NCBI GenBank assembly: GCA_030248195.1
Contig: JASAND010013275.1
Span: 50,062-114,061 of the forward strand
Source: Trissonchulus latispiculum
Lineage: Eukaryota > Nematoda > Enoplea > Enoplida > Ironidae
Length of the DNA stretch: 64,000 bases
Direction of reading: 5' to 3'
Under the pieces are notes generated by a model, which saw only the letters and a program-made list of their open reading frames with translations, made no database searches and was not told the DNA's origin. Position 1 is the first letter of the stretch. Each line of letters begins with the position of its first letter. A program made the position numbers and the translations under genes. Shown here in pieces: positions 52,107 to 63,269 of the stretch.

Positions 52107-53258
52107 CGTATTGGTTTCAAAGTGTTAAAGTGTGTAAAGACAAAATGCTTCATTCATGGGAGCTTTATCTAATATTGAAACAAACTGAAGTTTTTACGCG
52201 GCGGCCGCTGTCTCATCCTTTTTAGCACACGCAAACGACCATATTCAAAGTTATGATATTTATGACAAACGCAAAGAATCTTATTTAATATTTGATGAAA
52301 ATGCATAGGAGATCACCCCGTTTATTTTTCAACGAAAAATTTTATAAAGTTAAAGCCTCAAAAGTTACTCTACTCGAGAACAGTACTTGCTAAGTGTGAA
52401 ATTTTGCGACATGCAAACCAGCAGCTCAAGACATAACATATTTGTTTATTTGGTGTTTAGAGGATGTTTAAATTTAAGTTTAGCAAGATGATGACAGGCA
52501 AGCTTTTATATTGACATGCTCTAAAGTAAAAACTGTAACGCTTGGAATGTCTTCAAACAAAGCACCGAACCGACAGGATTTGCACAGCAAAACGTTAATT
52601 CGAGGCATTTCAATGCGCACACAAGGTTGAAATATTGTGATTTAGAGTTTTGGGGGAACAAAGTAAACGACTCCTGTTATCTGATACAAACTGTTTTAAG
52701 TTTTTGCAAAAACTAGGCGTAAATATTGTCAGCAGAAAGAAAGGTTCTTCATTGATAAGAATCAGCGGACAGTTGATACATTATATGATATAAGGATAAT
52801 AATAATATGCTGTAATAGTACATAGTTTTTAATTGAACTTTCTCTGTGTTTCTGGCGACCGTACAGGTAATATCAACAACGACAACATAGGATGAAGTTG
52901 ATGGTAACAGATTAGTTGTGATTAGTAAATTAATGGAACAGTACTAATGACAACATCATTGATAGAGTCTATTGGAGCTTTCGATTTAACGAATCAGTCA
53001 CCAGACACAGGTTTATATACAGTATGTAAATAGGTCAAGGTGGGTCCTCCGAAAGTTTCAGAATTAATTAATTAATTACTGAATTAATGATTCGAGCATG
53101 CCTAGCATAGTGTAAGAGCTACGTTGATAGTGTAAAAGCTTTATACTCTATTGCAAACATCAATGAGCACCTGATCCATTAAGATTATTCTGCTGGCTTA
53201 TCCCAAAATTTAATTATACAAAAACTTTAAACATATGGATTACTTGTTTTCAAAAGAG
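52107..53258. other. Unannotated spacer
   Basis: No gene. AT-rich with a TTAATTAATTAATTA run near 53065. Confidence 0.4.
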
Positions 53259-53316
53259 TTGATACACTAATCAACTAATTACTTACAATTTATAAGTAAT
53301 AGCTTTTATGTGGTTG
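53259..53316. mobile_element. Relic of the 11465-type MITE
   Basis: GATACACTAATCAACTAATT, ACTTACAATTTATAAGTAAT and AGCTTTTATG match the right end of the MITE at 11465-11896 with scattered changes. No left end is found. Confidence 0.45.
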
Positions 53317-53458
53317 TTGACTTTGATTTAATAATGAGTCAATTATAGGTGAAGCAAAAACACCAGGCATTGACATATTAGTTTTCAAATTGCATTGCAA
53401 TATTAACTGGAATAACCGATTTCAGGCTCCGTAGCGTTGAGCAGTGTATGTTGTTTAA

Positions 53459-54431
53459 GGTGGTGATTCCTTTTGGGCAAATATTATTGGTTGACAGTTC
53501 AAATCAAAATGAAACCTGATGAAACTTTCCAAAATAAGTTCTTTTAGCATTCTAACACCCTCCGCGAAATCCCGCTTCAAAACTTCGACGTCTCCGTTCA
53601 GGGCAGTTTTTGACGATTATTGACACTTAGACAGTAGCTGCTTAGCTATGATTACATTTAAAATTATTTATACTTGAAAGATCTTGTTGAGCTCTACATT
53701 TCTGCTTTTTGAAGCACCTTTCTAGCTTTTCTCTATAGTGATATATAGCTGATTTTCTTATTTTAGCGTTGAAAACTTGTCATTTTTGCAGAAATCCAAT
53801 AATCCGCCATTTCTGGAGCAACGCAAGCCATGAAATTAAACAAAGGGTGTCAGTTTGAAGGTCTCGTCGTGGCCGATTATTCGTGGCATTGTAATTTTCT
53901 AAATGCTATCACGTACGCTGCTATCATAAAAAAATGTAGTTTTTTCCAAAACATGACCAAATTTTTTCCTGAGAATGTGGAGCATTTACTATACAAGCAA
54001 GAGGGTTGCCAATTATTAGAAGTGATTACACAAAAATACCCAGGGACCCTGTTTTAGTTGCCCCGATCGTTGCTTTCTAGCTAAAGTGGTCGCTTATGTC
54101 CAGGTTGCGCATATATTTCAGCTAATTTCTTTATAACGAAGAGCGGTTTCATAATAATTAAAAAAGGGTCCCCAGCTATTTGATAGTTGAATCGAATGCT
54201 CTGGCCGACGCCTCACGAAAAAATTACTTTAGTCTGCAAAAAATCTGGAAAATTAAATTACTTCGAAAATGCAGTAAAATACTTTCCGAGAACTCAAGTT
54301 AGGTTCACTGTATTCATTAGAAAGACAAAATCTTAAGCTTCATTTCGATATAAACATGGCTTCTTGAATTTAAGGAATAAGGGTTCAAAGTGTTCAATGT
54401 GGGTTCAATGTCTCCAAAAGGAACCACCGCC
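53459..54431 (+). mobile_element. TTAA-MITE copy 2
   Basis: 973 bp between TTAA sites at 53455-53458 and 54432-54435. Ends are GGTGGTGATTCCTTTTGG and CCAAAAGGAACCACCGCC. It aligns with copy 1 over both halves but has about 190 bp of extra sequence in the middle (around 53990-54130), part of which also occurs in copy 3. No transposase. Confidence 0.85.
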
Positions 54432-54537
54432 TTAAGCTGAAAATATCGGTTTGTGAATAAAATTTTAGCTATGAGCTTAGGACTGGTGACTAAATATTTT
54501 TCCAACTAAGTTGATGCTGTTTGAATACATATTGTCG

Positions 54538-54720
54538 AGGTGCGCTCATCACACATCCGGTGATGGGCAAATCTCCATCCTTGCTAAACGCCTCGGGTAA
54601 TTGTTAAAGACAATTATTCGGTGTCAGCTAATCCCCAGTCAAATTTATAAATTTATCTCCAAGCTGACACTGCTCCTAACCGGTGTAAGACCAACTGGAG
54701 TGGGGCGTACAGAGAAAATA
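54538..54720 (+). repeat. Dispersed repeat family R, copy 3
   Basis: GTGATGGGCAAATCTC, CGCCTCGGGTAATTGTTAAA, ATTATTCGGTGTCAG and CAACTGGAGTGGGGCG in the same order as 8630-8862. Confidence 0.55.
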
Positions 54721-55500
54721 GATATTTTTAATTGAATGAGCTTGTCACATAGGACTATTTAGCTGGGCCACTTCCTGGATGCCAATTTTTGAGTTCTTTC
54801 AAATTAAAGGCCAAGTGTGCCCTAGCAATATGTAGGATACATACAAATTCCTTTCTGTGTGTAACGCCCAATGTTTCTCTTTCGTCAAGGTAGGTACGGC
54901 CATCCGCTAGATGGTTGGGAAAGGCTGGGTTGGGTCAGGAGTTTATCTCTATTTAGTATTTTACCTGTGCATGTTTGCGCTATATTGTGAGTGAGTGGCT
55001 ATTTTCAAAACCTTGAATTCTGAGAGATCTTCCACAATCTCCCCGTTACAATCAGTCAAATTTGGTTAAATTATGTCTGTTTACTTGTCATTCTTGATGG
55101 AATTTTTGTTTGGTTGCTAACACTCTAGCACGAGCAGTTATTGAGGCAACCGAATCTTTTCTCATCTGTATTTCCAACCTCTCACTTGGGCAAGGTATAG
55201 TTTGCTTTATTACTTTTTTAATATTTGCGTGTATATTTGTGACAATTCTGCTATCTCACTACCCTAGATCTCTGTTAAGTTATGCCATATTAGGTTGTTG
55301 TTCCAGTTCTTTCTTGGAAGCTTGTTTGTCTGCTATTAGTGTGTGTCTAATTCCGTGCTGATTAGTTGATCTGAAATTGTCTGCTTAAAATAGGCTAAGT
55401 GGTCGTTAAGGACAGTGTCCATTTATTTCTAGTGTATGTAATTTAAAATTCTGTTTATTCCAGCCATGTCTCTAGGCAAAAATTCATTATTCATTGATTC
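54721..55500. other. Unannotated spacer
   Basis: A hydrophobic open frame at 55110-55361 begins with TTG and has no family resemblance. Otherwise nothing. Confidence 0.4.
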
Positions 55501-55506
55501 GTCGTC

Positions 55507-55513
55507 TATATAA
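55507..55513 (+). promoter_or_regulatory. Candidate TATA box upstream of the hairpin array
   Basis: TATATAA in an otherwise GC-richer stretch, about 150 bp upstream of the hairpin array. The layout resembles an LTR or a Pol II promoter with a structured leader, but no matching second LTR is in the window. Confidence 0.35.
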
Positions 55514-55662
55514 CCCAGCTCTTGTTCGGCTAGTGAGTCCAGCCAGTCTTGACTCCGCTTTAATACAGTGTTGTTGTGTCTTTCTGGTCCCCAGTCAGTC
55601 TAGGTTCCGTCTAAATACTTAAACGAGGACTTCCTGCGAAGGACTGTCTAAACTGACTGTTT

Positions 55663-55966
55663 CCCTACTTACAGTAGGAAGCCTACCCCCAAAGGTAGAA
55701 GTCATTCCTACGAGACTGTTCGTTGAAGAGACTTACTCAGTCTTGTGAATTTCCTTACGTTTATACACAGTCAGAGGACGTACGTACGTACTTGCCTACC
55801 TGAAGGTAGAAGTATTCCTGCGAACTTTACGTGTTCGTAGAAGCTTGGACGCATAGCCCATGGTATTATTCCATGCGCAAGGCAGGACGATTAAATAACT
55901 ACCTACTACACGGTAGAAGACTTTCCTACTTTAGGATAGAAGACAATTTCCTGCCTCACGGTAGAG
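55663..55966 (+). repeat. Array of consecutive short hairpins
   Basis: At least eight small stem-loops follow one another: 55663-55677 (CCTACT/AGTAGG), 55682-55697 (CTACC/GGTAG), 55796-55809 (CTACC/GGTAG), 55818-55840 (CTGCGAAC/GTTCGTAG), 55859-55875 (CATGG/CCATG), 55899-55916 (CTACC/GGTAG), 55924-55936 (TCCTA/TAGGA) and 55951-55964 (CTGCC/GGTAG). Most are followed by AGAAG and preceded by TTCC or CCTAC. Stem bases covary between units (G-T for A-T, whole stems changed), which points to selection on RNA structure rather than sequence. Confidence 0.65.
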
Positions 55967-56010
55967 GATCATTTCTTACGTTCAGGTCAGGCAGAAGAAT
56001 TTCCTGATTT

Positions 56011-56640
56011 GCTTGCTTGTTTGCTTTACCAGTTTCTCCACTGCAATTGAATGTGGTTAAAAATGATGGAGTATGTTTGCTGCTTGCAATGACATATAAA
56101 ATTAATCTCATACTCCCAGAAATTCCCAGGCTATTATATAGTAGTTGAGCAACGCAAAGAAACCTGTAGGATTTAGTTTCATGTTAATATTCATGTTTCT
56201 CTCTTCAAATCCCATATTATCAACATTTCGCTAAATTATTCGAAAGATTTTGATTTGATAAAAGCTTGTATGTAACAATTAATATAGGGTGAATATTCAG
56301 TAGTACATATACTTCTTGAAATTAATTGTTTTCCATAGACAATAGTTGTCTAGAAGATAGGCATTTTGAACATTTGCTATTTGTTTTTTCGTTTTTATTT
56401 ATAGATATTCCCCCTAAATTAGCTTAATTTTTGCATTATGTTAGGACTGGTATTGAAGTATATATGCCACACTCCGTTTGGCTTTTGACATCTGCATATA
56501 GTTTTGGGCAAAAATTAGATTATAACATAGCTGAGAAACAATCAATACATAAATAGTAGGTAGTTTTAGTTTCGAATTACTGCCTCAACTTCTTATTATC
56601 ATTTGATTGACTGATGTATATATTGATTTATATTTAGGCT
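56011..56640. other. Unannotated spacer
   Basis: AT-rich upstream region of paralogue 3. TATATTTAG at about 56632-56639 looks like a 3' splice acceptor just before the leader. Confidence 0.4.
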
Positions 56641-56659
56641 TACGTTTTGAAAAACAGCA

Positions 56660-57057
56660 ATGACCTCATTGAGATTTTTAATGCTTATAGTCTTGCAAAT
56701 AAAAGCGTCGCATGGGAAGAAAGACAACTGTGATGCTTATGTTAGAAAATGCAAAAGACAATGTGCAAAATTATTTGTTAATGCTGAGTGTCAGAGGGAT
56801 TCTAATACGGGGGAAATAACCTCTGCTAGCTGCGTCTGTGACAAAGGAGACAAGTGTGATAACTACATAAGAAAGTGCAAATCAGATTGCGGTGATCGAT
56901 TTATTAGTGTGACATGTCTAAAAAGCCCAGAAACATGAGACATATACATTGTCACCTGTCACTGTGAAGACGCAACAGCAAGAACAACAGTAACAACAAC
57001 GACTGTGCTGTTACAACCGCAGCAGCCGCAGCCCGCATCATTGCGCCGTCCTTTCTG
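56660..57057 (+). pseudogene. Tandem CS-alpha-beta-like protein, paralogue 3 (TGA at codon 93 plus frameshift)
   Basis: ATG at 56660, signal-like N-terminus (1-18), module 1 complete (C24, C31, C35, C44, C58, C60), module 2 with C66, C73, C77, C86, then TGA at codon 93 (56936-56938), the very codon that is TGA in paralogue 1. Past the stop the frame still gives a TCHC pair and a Thr-rich linker to 57057. The hydrophobic C-terminus (around IIAPSFLIAIV) is in a different frame, so a frameshift has occurred. It is probably a pseudogene, unless a 92-residue form is used. Orientation is opposite to the other two copies. Confidence 0.7.
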
Positions 57058-58369
57058 ATTGCCATTGTATAATTTGCTTTTATATTCGAAGTCGTAAAAT
57101 ACGTATTGGAAGAAATGATGTAAATACGGACGTTTAGGCAAATTTGTGTAGTATACAAGGACTAAAGGACTCTGTCTTAATGGGTGAAACGCAGGCGTTT
57201 TCACTATTTTGAATTAACAAGTACGCAGGTTTTTGGCCCAGTCACTCTTGTCTAACAGAGGTATCCATCCTAATTTGTGGAGAAACTTTTATGATTTTTG
57301 CATCACATCAGTGTTGAATTTATTGTAGTTCTGCTTAGATGTCCAGGAACCCAGCATACTTCCTCTGACCAATTCTATGTTGATGGCTTATCTCAACTAA
57401 AGAATTGTACATACACCGTAAAAAGCTGGCAACGAAGAAGAAAAAGAACAAGTTCTAACTGAACATTTGCCGGAAAGCGTGGATGTCTGCACTGTAGCAT
57501 AAGCAGTAACGAGAGTCGTTACTACCTATACTCCGAGTTTTATGAGTGCCTTCGTGAATTTCCCTTAAAACATTCTTGAAATGCTGTTTGCGGTCCGTAT
57601 AATTGGTAGTTATCTATTTACTGGAGTTTCCGGATGCGAAAATACGTATTTGTGAAATGTGATAATATCTTTGCGATCAATTTCGGCAAAATCCAAAAAT
57701 AACTATAGTTAAGGTAACATTACATCTAAACTGCCTTATTTTTGAGCTTTGTTGGATTGAACACGAAGTTTTACCTTTAGGAATTTGGATTGCGAAGCAT
57801 CTGTATCCCATTCGTAAACATGAGTCAACCTACATTCAGTTGAGAATTAGTCTTGGTGCTGAACGGCCGTGTCTCAAATTTTTGCGGTCCAACTTTCCGT
57901 TATTCTGTGGAACTCCTCAATTTTATATATTGCCAATGATTTTTCCTAATCTGTATTCACCGCCTATCCCCTTCCGCCGTGCCCGACCTTTCGCCCGTCC
58001 ATTTAACCCCCTTCTCCCACATTTTTACGTTTTTGTCTCCTCACTTGCCCTATATTCTTATTAAGTATCAGTTAACTACTCATTTACTTGTTTTTCCATC
58101 TAACGTTTGTAACTCCTGCAACCTTTTTCCGAAGCAACGTTGGGAAAGCCTTTTCTATCATAGGTTGTTCTGAAACGCTCGGCTACAACATGACCAACCA
58201 AATCTGTCAGATTTAGAATAGATTTAGTTTGCAGAATCAATACATCAGGTATTTTTACACCACAACCGATCCAAAACACAATGCTTGCCTTGCAAAAATG
58301 AATGAATGAATTTTCAAAATTTTGAGCCCGTAACTATTTCTTAGTTCATCGAGACCAGTCAGAGTTCGA
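57058..58369. other. Unannotated spacer
   Basis: No gene recognised. Short plus-strand frames at 57840-58173 are compositionally biased and without domain. Confidence 0.4.
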
Positions 58370-58840
58370 CCACACACTTAGGAAAGGAATGGTGCATTTT
58401 CCTGGTCTTCTTCTGCCAGTATTCTTCTTCCTTCCTAATTTGTTCTTGCTCCCGAGGCTCTGATGGGGATGATAGCTTCCCTATGGAGCCTTAATCGGGG
58501 TCATTTTTACATACAGTATTGTATCTAAATTTTTATGGCTCATCATGTGACCACAAAATCCCTCCTTAGTTAAAAAAATGCTTTGTACAAGGTGGGTAGA
58601 GATATTCTTTCTCAGGAAGTTTTGCACGGGTTGGCTAAAGGGCAACGCCTGCCATGCATGGACTTAGTTTGATCTTCTCAACAGTGATGCTTTCCACATT
58701 TTTCACAAGTTACAATTTGTTATGATTCTTCTAGTTATGTCCGTAGAGATTATATCTCTGGGTAAACACTTTTCACAGACTTCGCATCTTATAGTTTTTG
58801 GTTTGTGTATCTTTTACAGAATTTATATAAAATCACTTCA
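58370..58840 (-). pseudogene. Possible decayed C2H2 zinc-finger fragment
   Basis: Minus-strand pieces such as RCEVCEKC (about 58765), TCEKCGKHH (about 58690) and TKEGFCGHMMSH (about 58550) have the Cys/His spacing of C2H2 fingers, but lie in different frames with stops between. A Lys/Glu-rich stretch follows towards 58400. Weak evidence; it may be an old gene or transposon fragment. Confidence 0.3.
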
Positions 58841-59084
58841 GCGCTGTCAGTACCCGACATCACTTACTGGGAGTAGGACCCTACAACACATGGTGTCGCA
58901 GCACTAGTGATTGGTGTACCATCCATATGTTCAGGTTTATAATTTCATTTACTCGACAGTAATAAGACAATAAGCACAAACATGTCCTGCCCCGTACTTT
59001 TCCACAGCACACAAGTTATTTGACAGTCACAGTTACACAAACTTAGAAATCTCTAATACAGCTTTGTGTAGAAACACCGATTTG

Positions 59085-60164
59085 TCAGTTATTTGAACTT
59101 TTTACTAATTTAACACTTGTGTTAGTTGCAGCAGGGAACAAAATTTTTGCGCTTTGACCAAACCTTTTCAAAGCGGCAATTCTTATTCGTTTGTTGAAAA
59201 GAACATACAAATAGAAATTTGAAGAATGTGCTATCCAAAATGTCATTGCAACAAAGAGACTAATAAATCGCTGGACAGTATGTTTTTGTAAGTTTGACAT
59301 TGCTTCATCGTATGCAAGTGAAGAAATCGCATCTATTCCAATTATAGCTTTGGTTGAATATAGTGACAAAAAGTAGAAAGTATTATTTAAAGTCATAGGC
59401 ACTGTAAGGCAAAACTGTAGATAGCATAGCTGCTTGTCATTAGACCACTTAGCTTTATTATCTTCTTTAGATAGTGCCTTAGGTTTACGTTTCACTATTA
59501 TACCAACAACAACTAAAGATGACAAAATGAAACCTAGAAAACCTTTTACAAGATCCAGTGCTATCACACAGAGTATCATAATCCTGTAAGCATCACCGTT
59601 TGACCACTCGATATAAAAATCAAACACAAATAGAGAATCACTAAAATATAAAAATGAATATAGAACAGAAACTCCAACGGCTAGGATGATAAATGTCTTA
59701 GTGTTTATCTTACTAAACGAAAGCGGAAGCCATAGTGCCACGAATCGCTCGATGGCTACCGCAACCGACATTACATCGTTAATGACGCTTGAACCGTTTA
59801 CAATACCGTAGGCAAAGTACTTTACTTTTATGGCGACTGCATATTTGTTGAAGCTTAAATTGAGAGATATATCAGCAAGTTTCCATACTATAAGTGCTCC
59901 ATTTGTAGCAGCTGTTCCACATGCAATAATTCTGTGGTAGATGAAACTGATCTGCTGAAACTCCGAACTGCTCAATACTACCAGTGTTAAAATTGAGCCT
60001 ATAAAGCCAGCTAAACCAAAAGCCAGAGTTGCAAACTTTATATGCCATAAAACTGTTTCAATACGCATGGCATCGGTATATGCTTGATGATAATCCAGAA
60101 CGTGATTTTTGTTCATAAATTTGGACGCATTTATCCAGTGCAGCAGTAAACTGCTATCATTCAT
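59085..60164 (-). CDS. Divergent rhodopsin-like 7TM receptor, paralogue 4
   Basis: 359 residues, ATG start, intronless. Sequons are at N2 (NDS) and N12 (NAS). Hydrophobic segments lie at about 43-64, 75-97, 117-146, 157-182, 193-224, 247-270 and 299-324. E139-R140-F141 lies at the end of TM3 and SNFYLYVLFNKRIR at TM7. TM6 keeps the CLTVP of its relatives. It is closest in length and tail to paralogue 1 (4595-5674), with a Ser/Asn-containing C-terminus, yet sits 54 kb away, so the family is spread rather than only tandem. Inferred surface receptor coupled to G proteins, ligand unknown. Confidence 0.85.
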   Translation of the reverse strand: MNDSSLLLHWINASKFMNKNHVLDYHQAYTDAMRIETVLWHIKFATLAFGLAGFIGSILTLVVLSSSEFQQISFIYHRIIACGTAATNGALIVWKLADISLNLSFNKYAVAIKVKYFAYGIVNGSSVINDVMSVAVAIERFVALWLPLSFSKINTKTFIILAVGVSVLYSFLYFSDSLFVFDFYIEWSNGDAYRIMILCVIALDLVKGFLGFILSSLVVVGIIVKRKPKALSKEDNKAKWSNDKQLCYLQFCLTVPMTLNNTFYFLSLYSTKAIIGIDAISSLAYDEAMSNLQKHTVQRFISLFVAMTFWIAHSSNFYLYVLFNKRIRIAALKRFGQSAKILFPAATNTSVKLVKSSNN

Positions 60165-61144
60165 TGTTCCGACGTTTTAAATAAGGAAGTTCAGAGATCT
60201 CGCTTTCCAGGAATAAGAAAAAAATTCGACCGAACTGTGACACTACTCAAATGTAAACAGAAAAATGTATGAGATGATAACGATCATCCAGTACGAGTAC
60301 GGACTAATAATAATTAGAATTAGATTAAATAATTAGAAGACAAATCTAATGGACTAGATAATTGTGTGAGCAAGCCATATGGACAAAGAAGCTGTATGAA
60401 CACACTGTATTCAAAACAAGACGAGAACGAACGAGAACGAGAACGAGACGGAATTGAAATAACATTATTCCATCAGACTGTTTTGTAATCATGGTCCTCA
60501 TGACTATGGGTTTGCAACTACTCGTACTGAAGACGTCTAACAAGTTTCCCCGATGTAGCGGGAATACCGAATAAACAGTGCAAGCTACTACTAGGATTGC
60601 GCCCACAATGGATAACACACCTGGCTTGGGGAGAGCCAGTCCTGGGGAAGCCTCGCCAATAGATATAACTCTATGAAATACTACGTAACCTAACTAGACT
60701 AAACCTAACAACCCAAGACACTACAGAATACAAATTATATTTATTATAAATAGAGATAGTGATAAATACAATAAAACAATACAAGAAGACATACAATAAA
60801 AGCACAATAACGGCATAACTCAAAAAGTTAGAAGCGTAGCGCCAATGGTTGGGGAGGTTCAGCAAACATAATCCTTAATAAGTTTTCAAGGAGAGTACTT
60901 GGTGGTTATTTTCAAGGAAAGTAAGTGGTTCTCTGCTGAGCTGGCTTGGACTCAGTTCCAAAAAAACAGGTAATTGATGCTAACTTCTGCCAATTTAGGT
61001 CTCTACAGCAGCACAGTGATGAAACAAATTTGATGATATTCAAACATGTACCTAATCCATAAGTATTCTTGTTAAGTTAATTACCCAATTAACCTTTATT
61101 ATTTGTTATAAAGGTATTTCAAGGAAAACGTCTACCTCCACAAT
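60165..61144. other. Unannotated spacer
   Basis: Upstream region of receptor paralogue 4. A short GAACGA repeat lies near 60425. No other gene. Confidence 0.4.
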
Positions 61145-62029
61145 ATATTGCCGTCTATCCCTTCTTCAGCCAACGGACAAACGAGTCCCTTAGTACGATC
61201 CGCTTTCGACCACGGATTGTCAGGAAACTGCTGTCCCGACTCCCTGGAATCCCTGGCACGGCCGCTGAGCTGGGGCGATTCTACGATTCCCTACTGTGAC
61301 AGTCTCCGGCTTCTCGGTGTCACCTACACCCAATCTGTCGTGGGTCCCATTTGCCTCAACTAAATCCAGTCTCACCGGGCGACTTTTGCGTCGATGCAGG
61401 TTATCCTTGAGCCCTAACGCGCGGTCGCACATCTACAAAGTTGTTATTCGTCCCAACCTGGAGTACTGCCTGCCGGTATGTACTAGTCTTCCTGAATACG
61501 CGCTGCGTACTGCGGAAGCGGTTAATCGTCGAGCTGGTCGGCTCTGTGGAGCTGAGTTTGACTCAAGTTCTCTCCGCCACTCAGTCGGTTGCTTAAGTCT
61601 ACATTACTCTTTCCTGCGCAGCCCCGACACCTCGTGCCTGCACAGCATCGTGCCTCCACCCGCCCGTGAGCTGATAACTCGTGGTCAGCCCAATCCGCTC
61701 AGTCGCCAGATCCCCAGGTCTGGGACGCAACAGCATATGAAGAGCTTCATTCCTTTCACGATCAGACTCTGGAACAGTCTATCGGCTTCGGTCACTAGCA
61801 TCACAGATCCGTTGCGTTTCAGACCGGCTGCTTATCATCACCTCAAGATTATCGTCACTTGATTGGCGTCTACTCAACAAAGTATCAACAAAGTAGTAAG
61901 TATCCACGACTAGCGCAGCAGTTTAGAGAGGAAGCTACATATCCTTTCTGGTACCATTTTCATGGTACCCGAGATTGTTCTTTCGGAAGCTGTAAACCAT
62001 TAGGCTGTAGAGTCCAGCTGGATAAGTTC

Positions 62030-62062
<33 letters not shown>
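61145..62062 (+). mobile_element. 5'-truncated LINE with (CAA)n tail
   Basis: The plus strand encodes the C-terminal part of a non-LTR reverse transcriptase: LRLLGVTYT, then after a frameshift near 61330 NLSWVPF, then IYKVVIRPNLEYCLPV and FTIRLWNSLSASV, to a stop at 61860-61862. A 3' untranslated stretch of about 170 bp ends in a (CAA)n tract at 62031-62062, a typical LINE 3' tail. Dead copy. The motif order fits Jockey/CR1-like elements; the clade is not assigned. Confidence 0.75.
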
Positions 62063-62064
<2 letters not shown>

Positions 62065-62244
62065 AACGTTTATTTGGCCAAATACAAATTACATCATACA
62101 ATCGCTATATTCACAACAACTTGGCCAAAAGGAGACATGCAAGTATCCTGCATACACCAATCTTAAAATCTAGGGGTAGTGGTGTACGTATACTATGAGT
62201 TTATACGTATAAATCTGCATTAAGAGAAGAGCCTTCAAACACAA

Positions 62245-62325
62245 CACAATAGCATAAATAACAATAACAATAATTACAATAACAGTAATTACAATAACAA
62301 TAATTACAATATTAACAACAACCGT
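62245..62325. repeat. AATAAC/AATTAC microsatellite
   Basis: Imperfect tandem repeats of AATAAC and AATTAC. On the minus strand it lies beyond the 3' end of the next LINE and may be its tail. Confidence 0.6.
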
Positions 62326-62469
62326 CAATATCCTAGTATACGTTCGTAGATACAAATTTCAGTCGAAATTTCAGTTTGAGCTGTCACTATCTTTGACTCC
62401 AAAAAATTCCAAAAAGGCACCATCCTACAAGCGAAATAGTATTTTCTACAGTCTACACGGCATTTAGGA

Positions 62470-63265
62470 TTTTTTAATTTTAACAAGTGCCACGAGTACC
62501 TGAGTCAACGGCATACGTAAAAGATTCAGCTGAATTCACATTATCCAGCTGATAAATTATTTTGTAAGATTGAATGAGATCGGCTTTTAGCCTGCGACTT
62601 TCCAATGACTCAAGATTAGTCAATCCAAGGTGCTCCCTGTAACTGTACTCTTTGTACTTTCTGGTATTCTTTTGGTGAATCGTCTTTGCACTGTTTCTAA
62701 TTGGATTATATCCTTTTTCAAATGAGGTGACCATATACTAGAATTGTACTCTAGAATCGGTCTAATGTATGATACGAACATAGCTACGAGGAATTTTAAA
62801 TCTCGACAATAAAACGATCGAAAAACAAGTGCCGATTTTTGGTAGGCTTTGTCACAAATTTTATCAATATGCGAAGAATATTTTAAGTCAGGGGTTATAC
62901 ATATATATAGACACCGAGATCCTTTACAATTTCTGCTTTTGGTATTTTAGATCCTTTAACCTCAAAATCTCCATTGGTGTACGGTTCACCAATTTCAAGA
63001 AGCGTACTGTTATGAGATGCTATTGGCGATTGATTTAGCGCAGCCCAATCAAAAATACTACAACAGTCATTTCGAAACGCCGTAAAATCGTTTAGCAAGA
63101 AGCCCGAAAAATAAATTTTGGTGTCAGTCATTTATGTAAATAAGAGAAAGTAAAGGGCCCAGAACACTTCCCTGAGATACACTACTTAGTAATTCCCCGA
63201 CTTCTGACAGGGCTCCATTTACTTTAACTGACTGGGATCTTCCACTTAAAAATGCCTCCAGCCAC
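62470..63265 (-). mobile_element. LINE reverse-transcriptase remnant
   Basis: The minus strand reads LKWLEAFLSGRSQSVKVNG, SVSQGSVLGPLLSLIYIND, then with an internal deletion and frameshift DTKIYFSG, EIVKDLGVY, AYQKSALVFRSF, YIRPILEYNSSIWSPHLKK and LTNLESLESRRLKADLIQSY. This is the RT finger-palm region to the C-terminal domain of a CR1/Jockey-like LINE, a different subfamily from the one at 61145. The YADD catalytic segment falls in the deletion. At its 5' side it is broken by a TTAA-MITE. Confidence 0.75.
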
Positions 63266-63269
63266 TTAA

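Noticed and set aside
51548..52153. 201-codon minus-strand open frame
   Set aside because: It lies in the loop and right arm of foldback element 2, has no domain and is rich in Cys, His, Phe and Leu without pattern.
55110..55361. Hydrophobic 83-codon open frame
   Set aside because: Starts with TTG and shows only generic hydrophobicity.
62170..62355. Val/Ile-rich 61-codon frame
   Set aside because: Translation of an AATAAC microsatellite.
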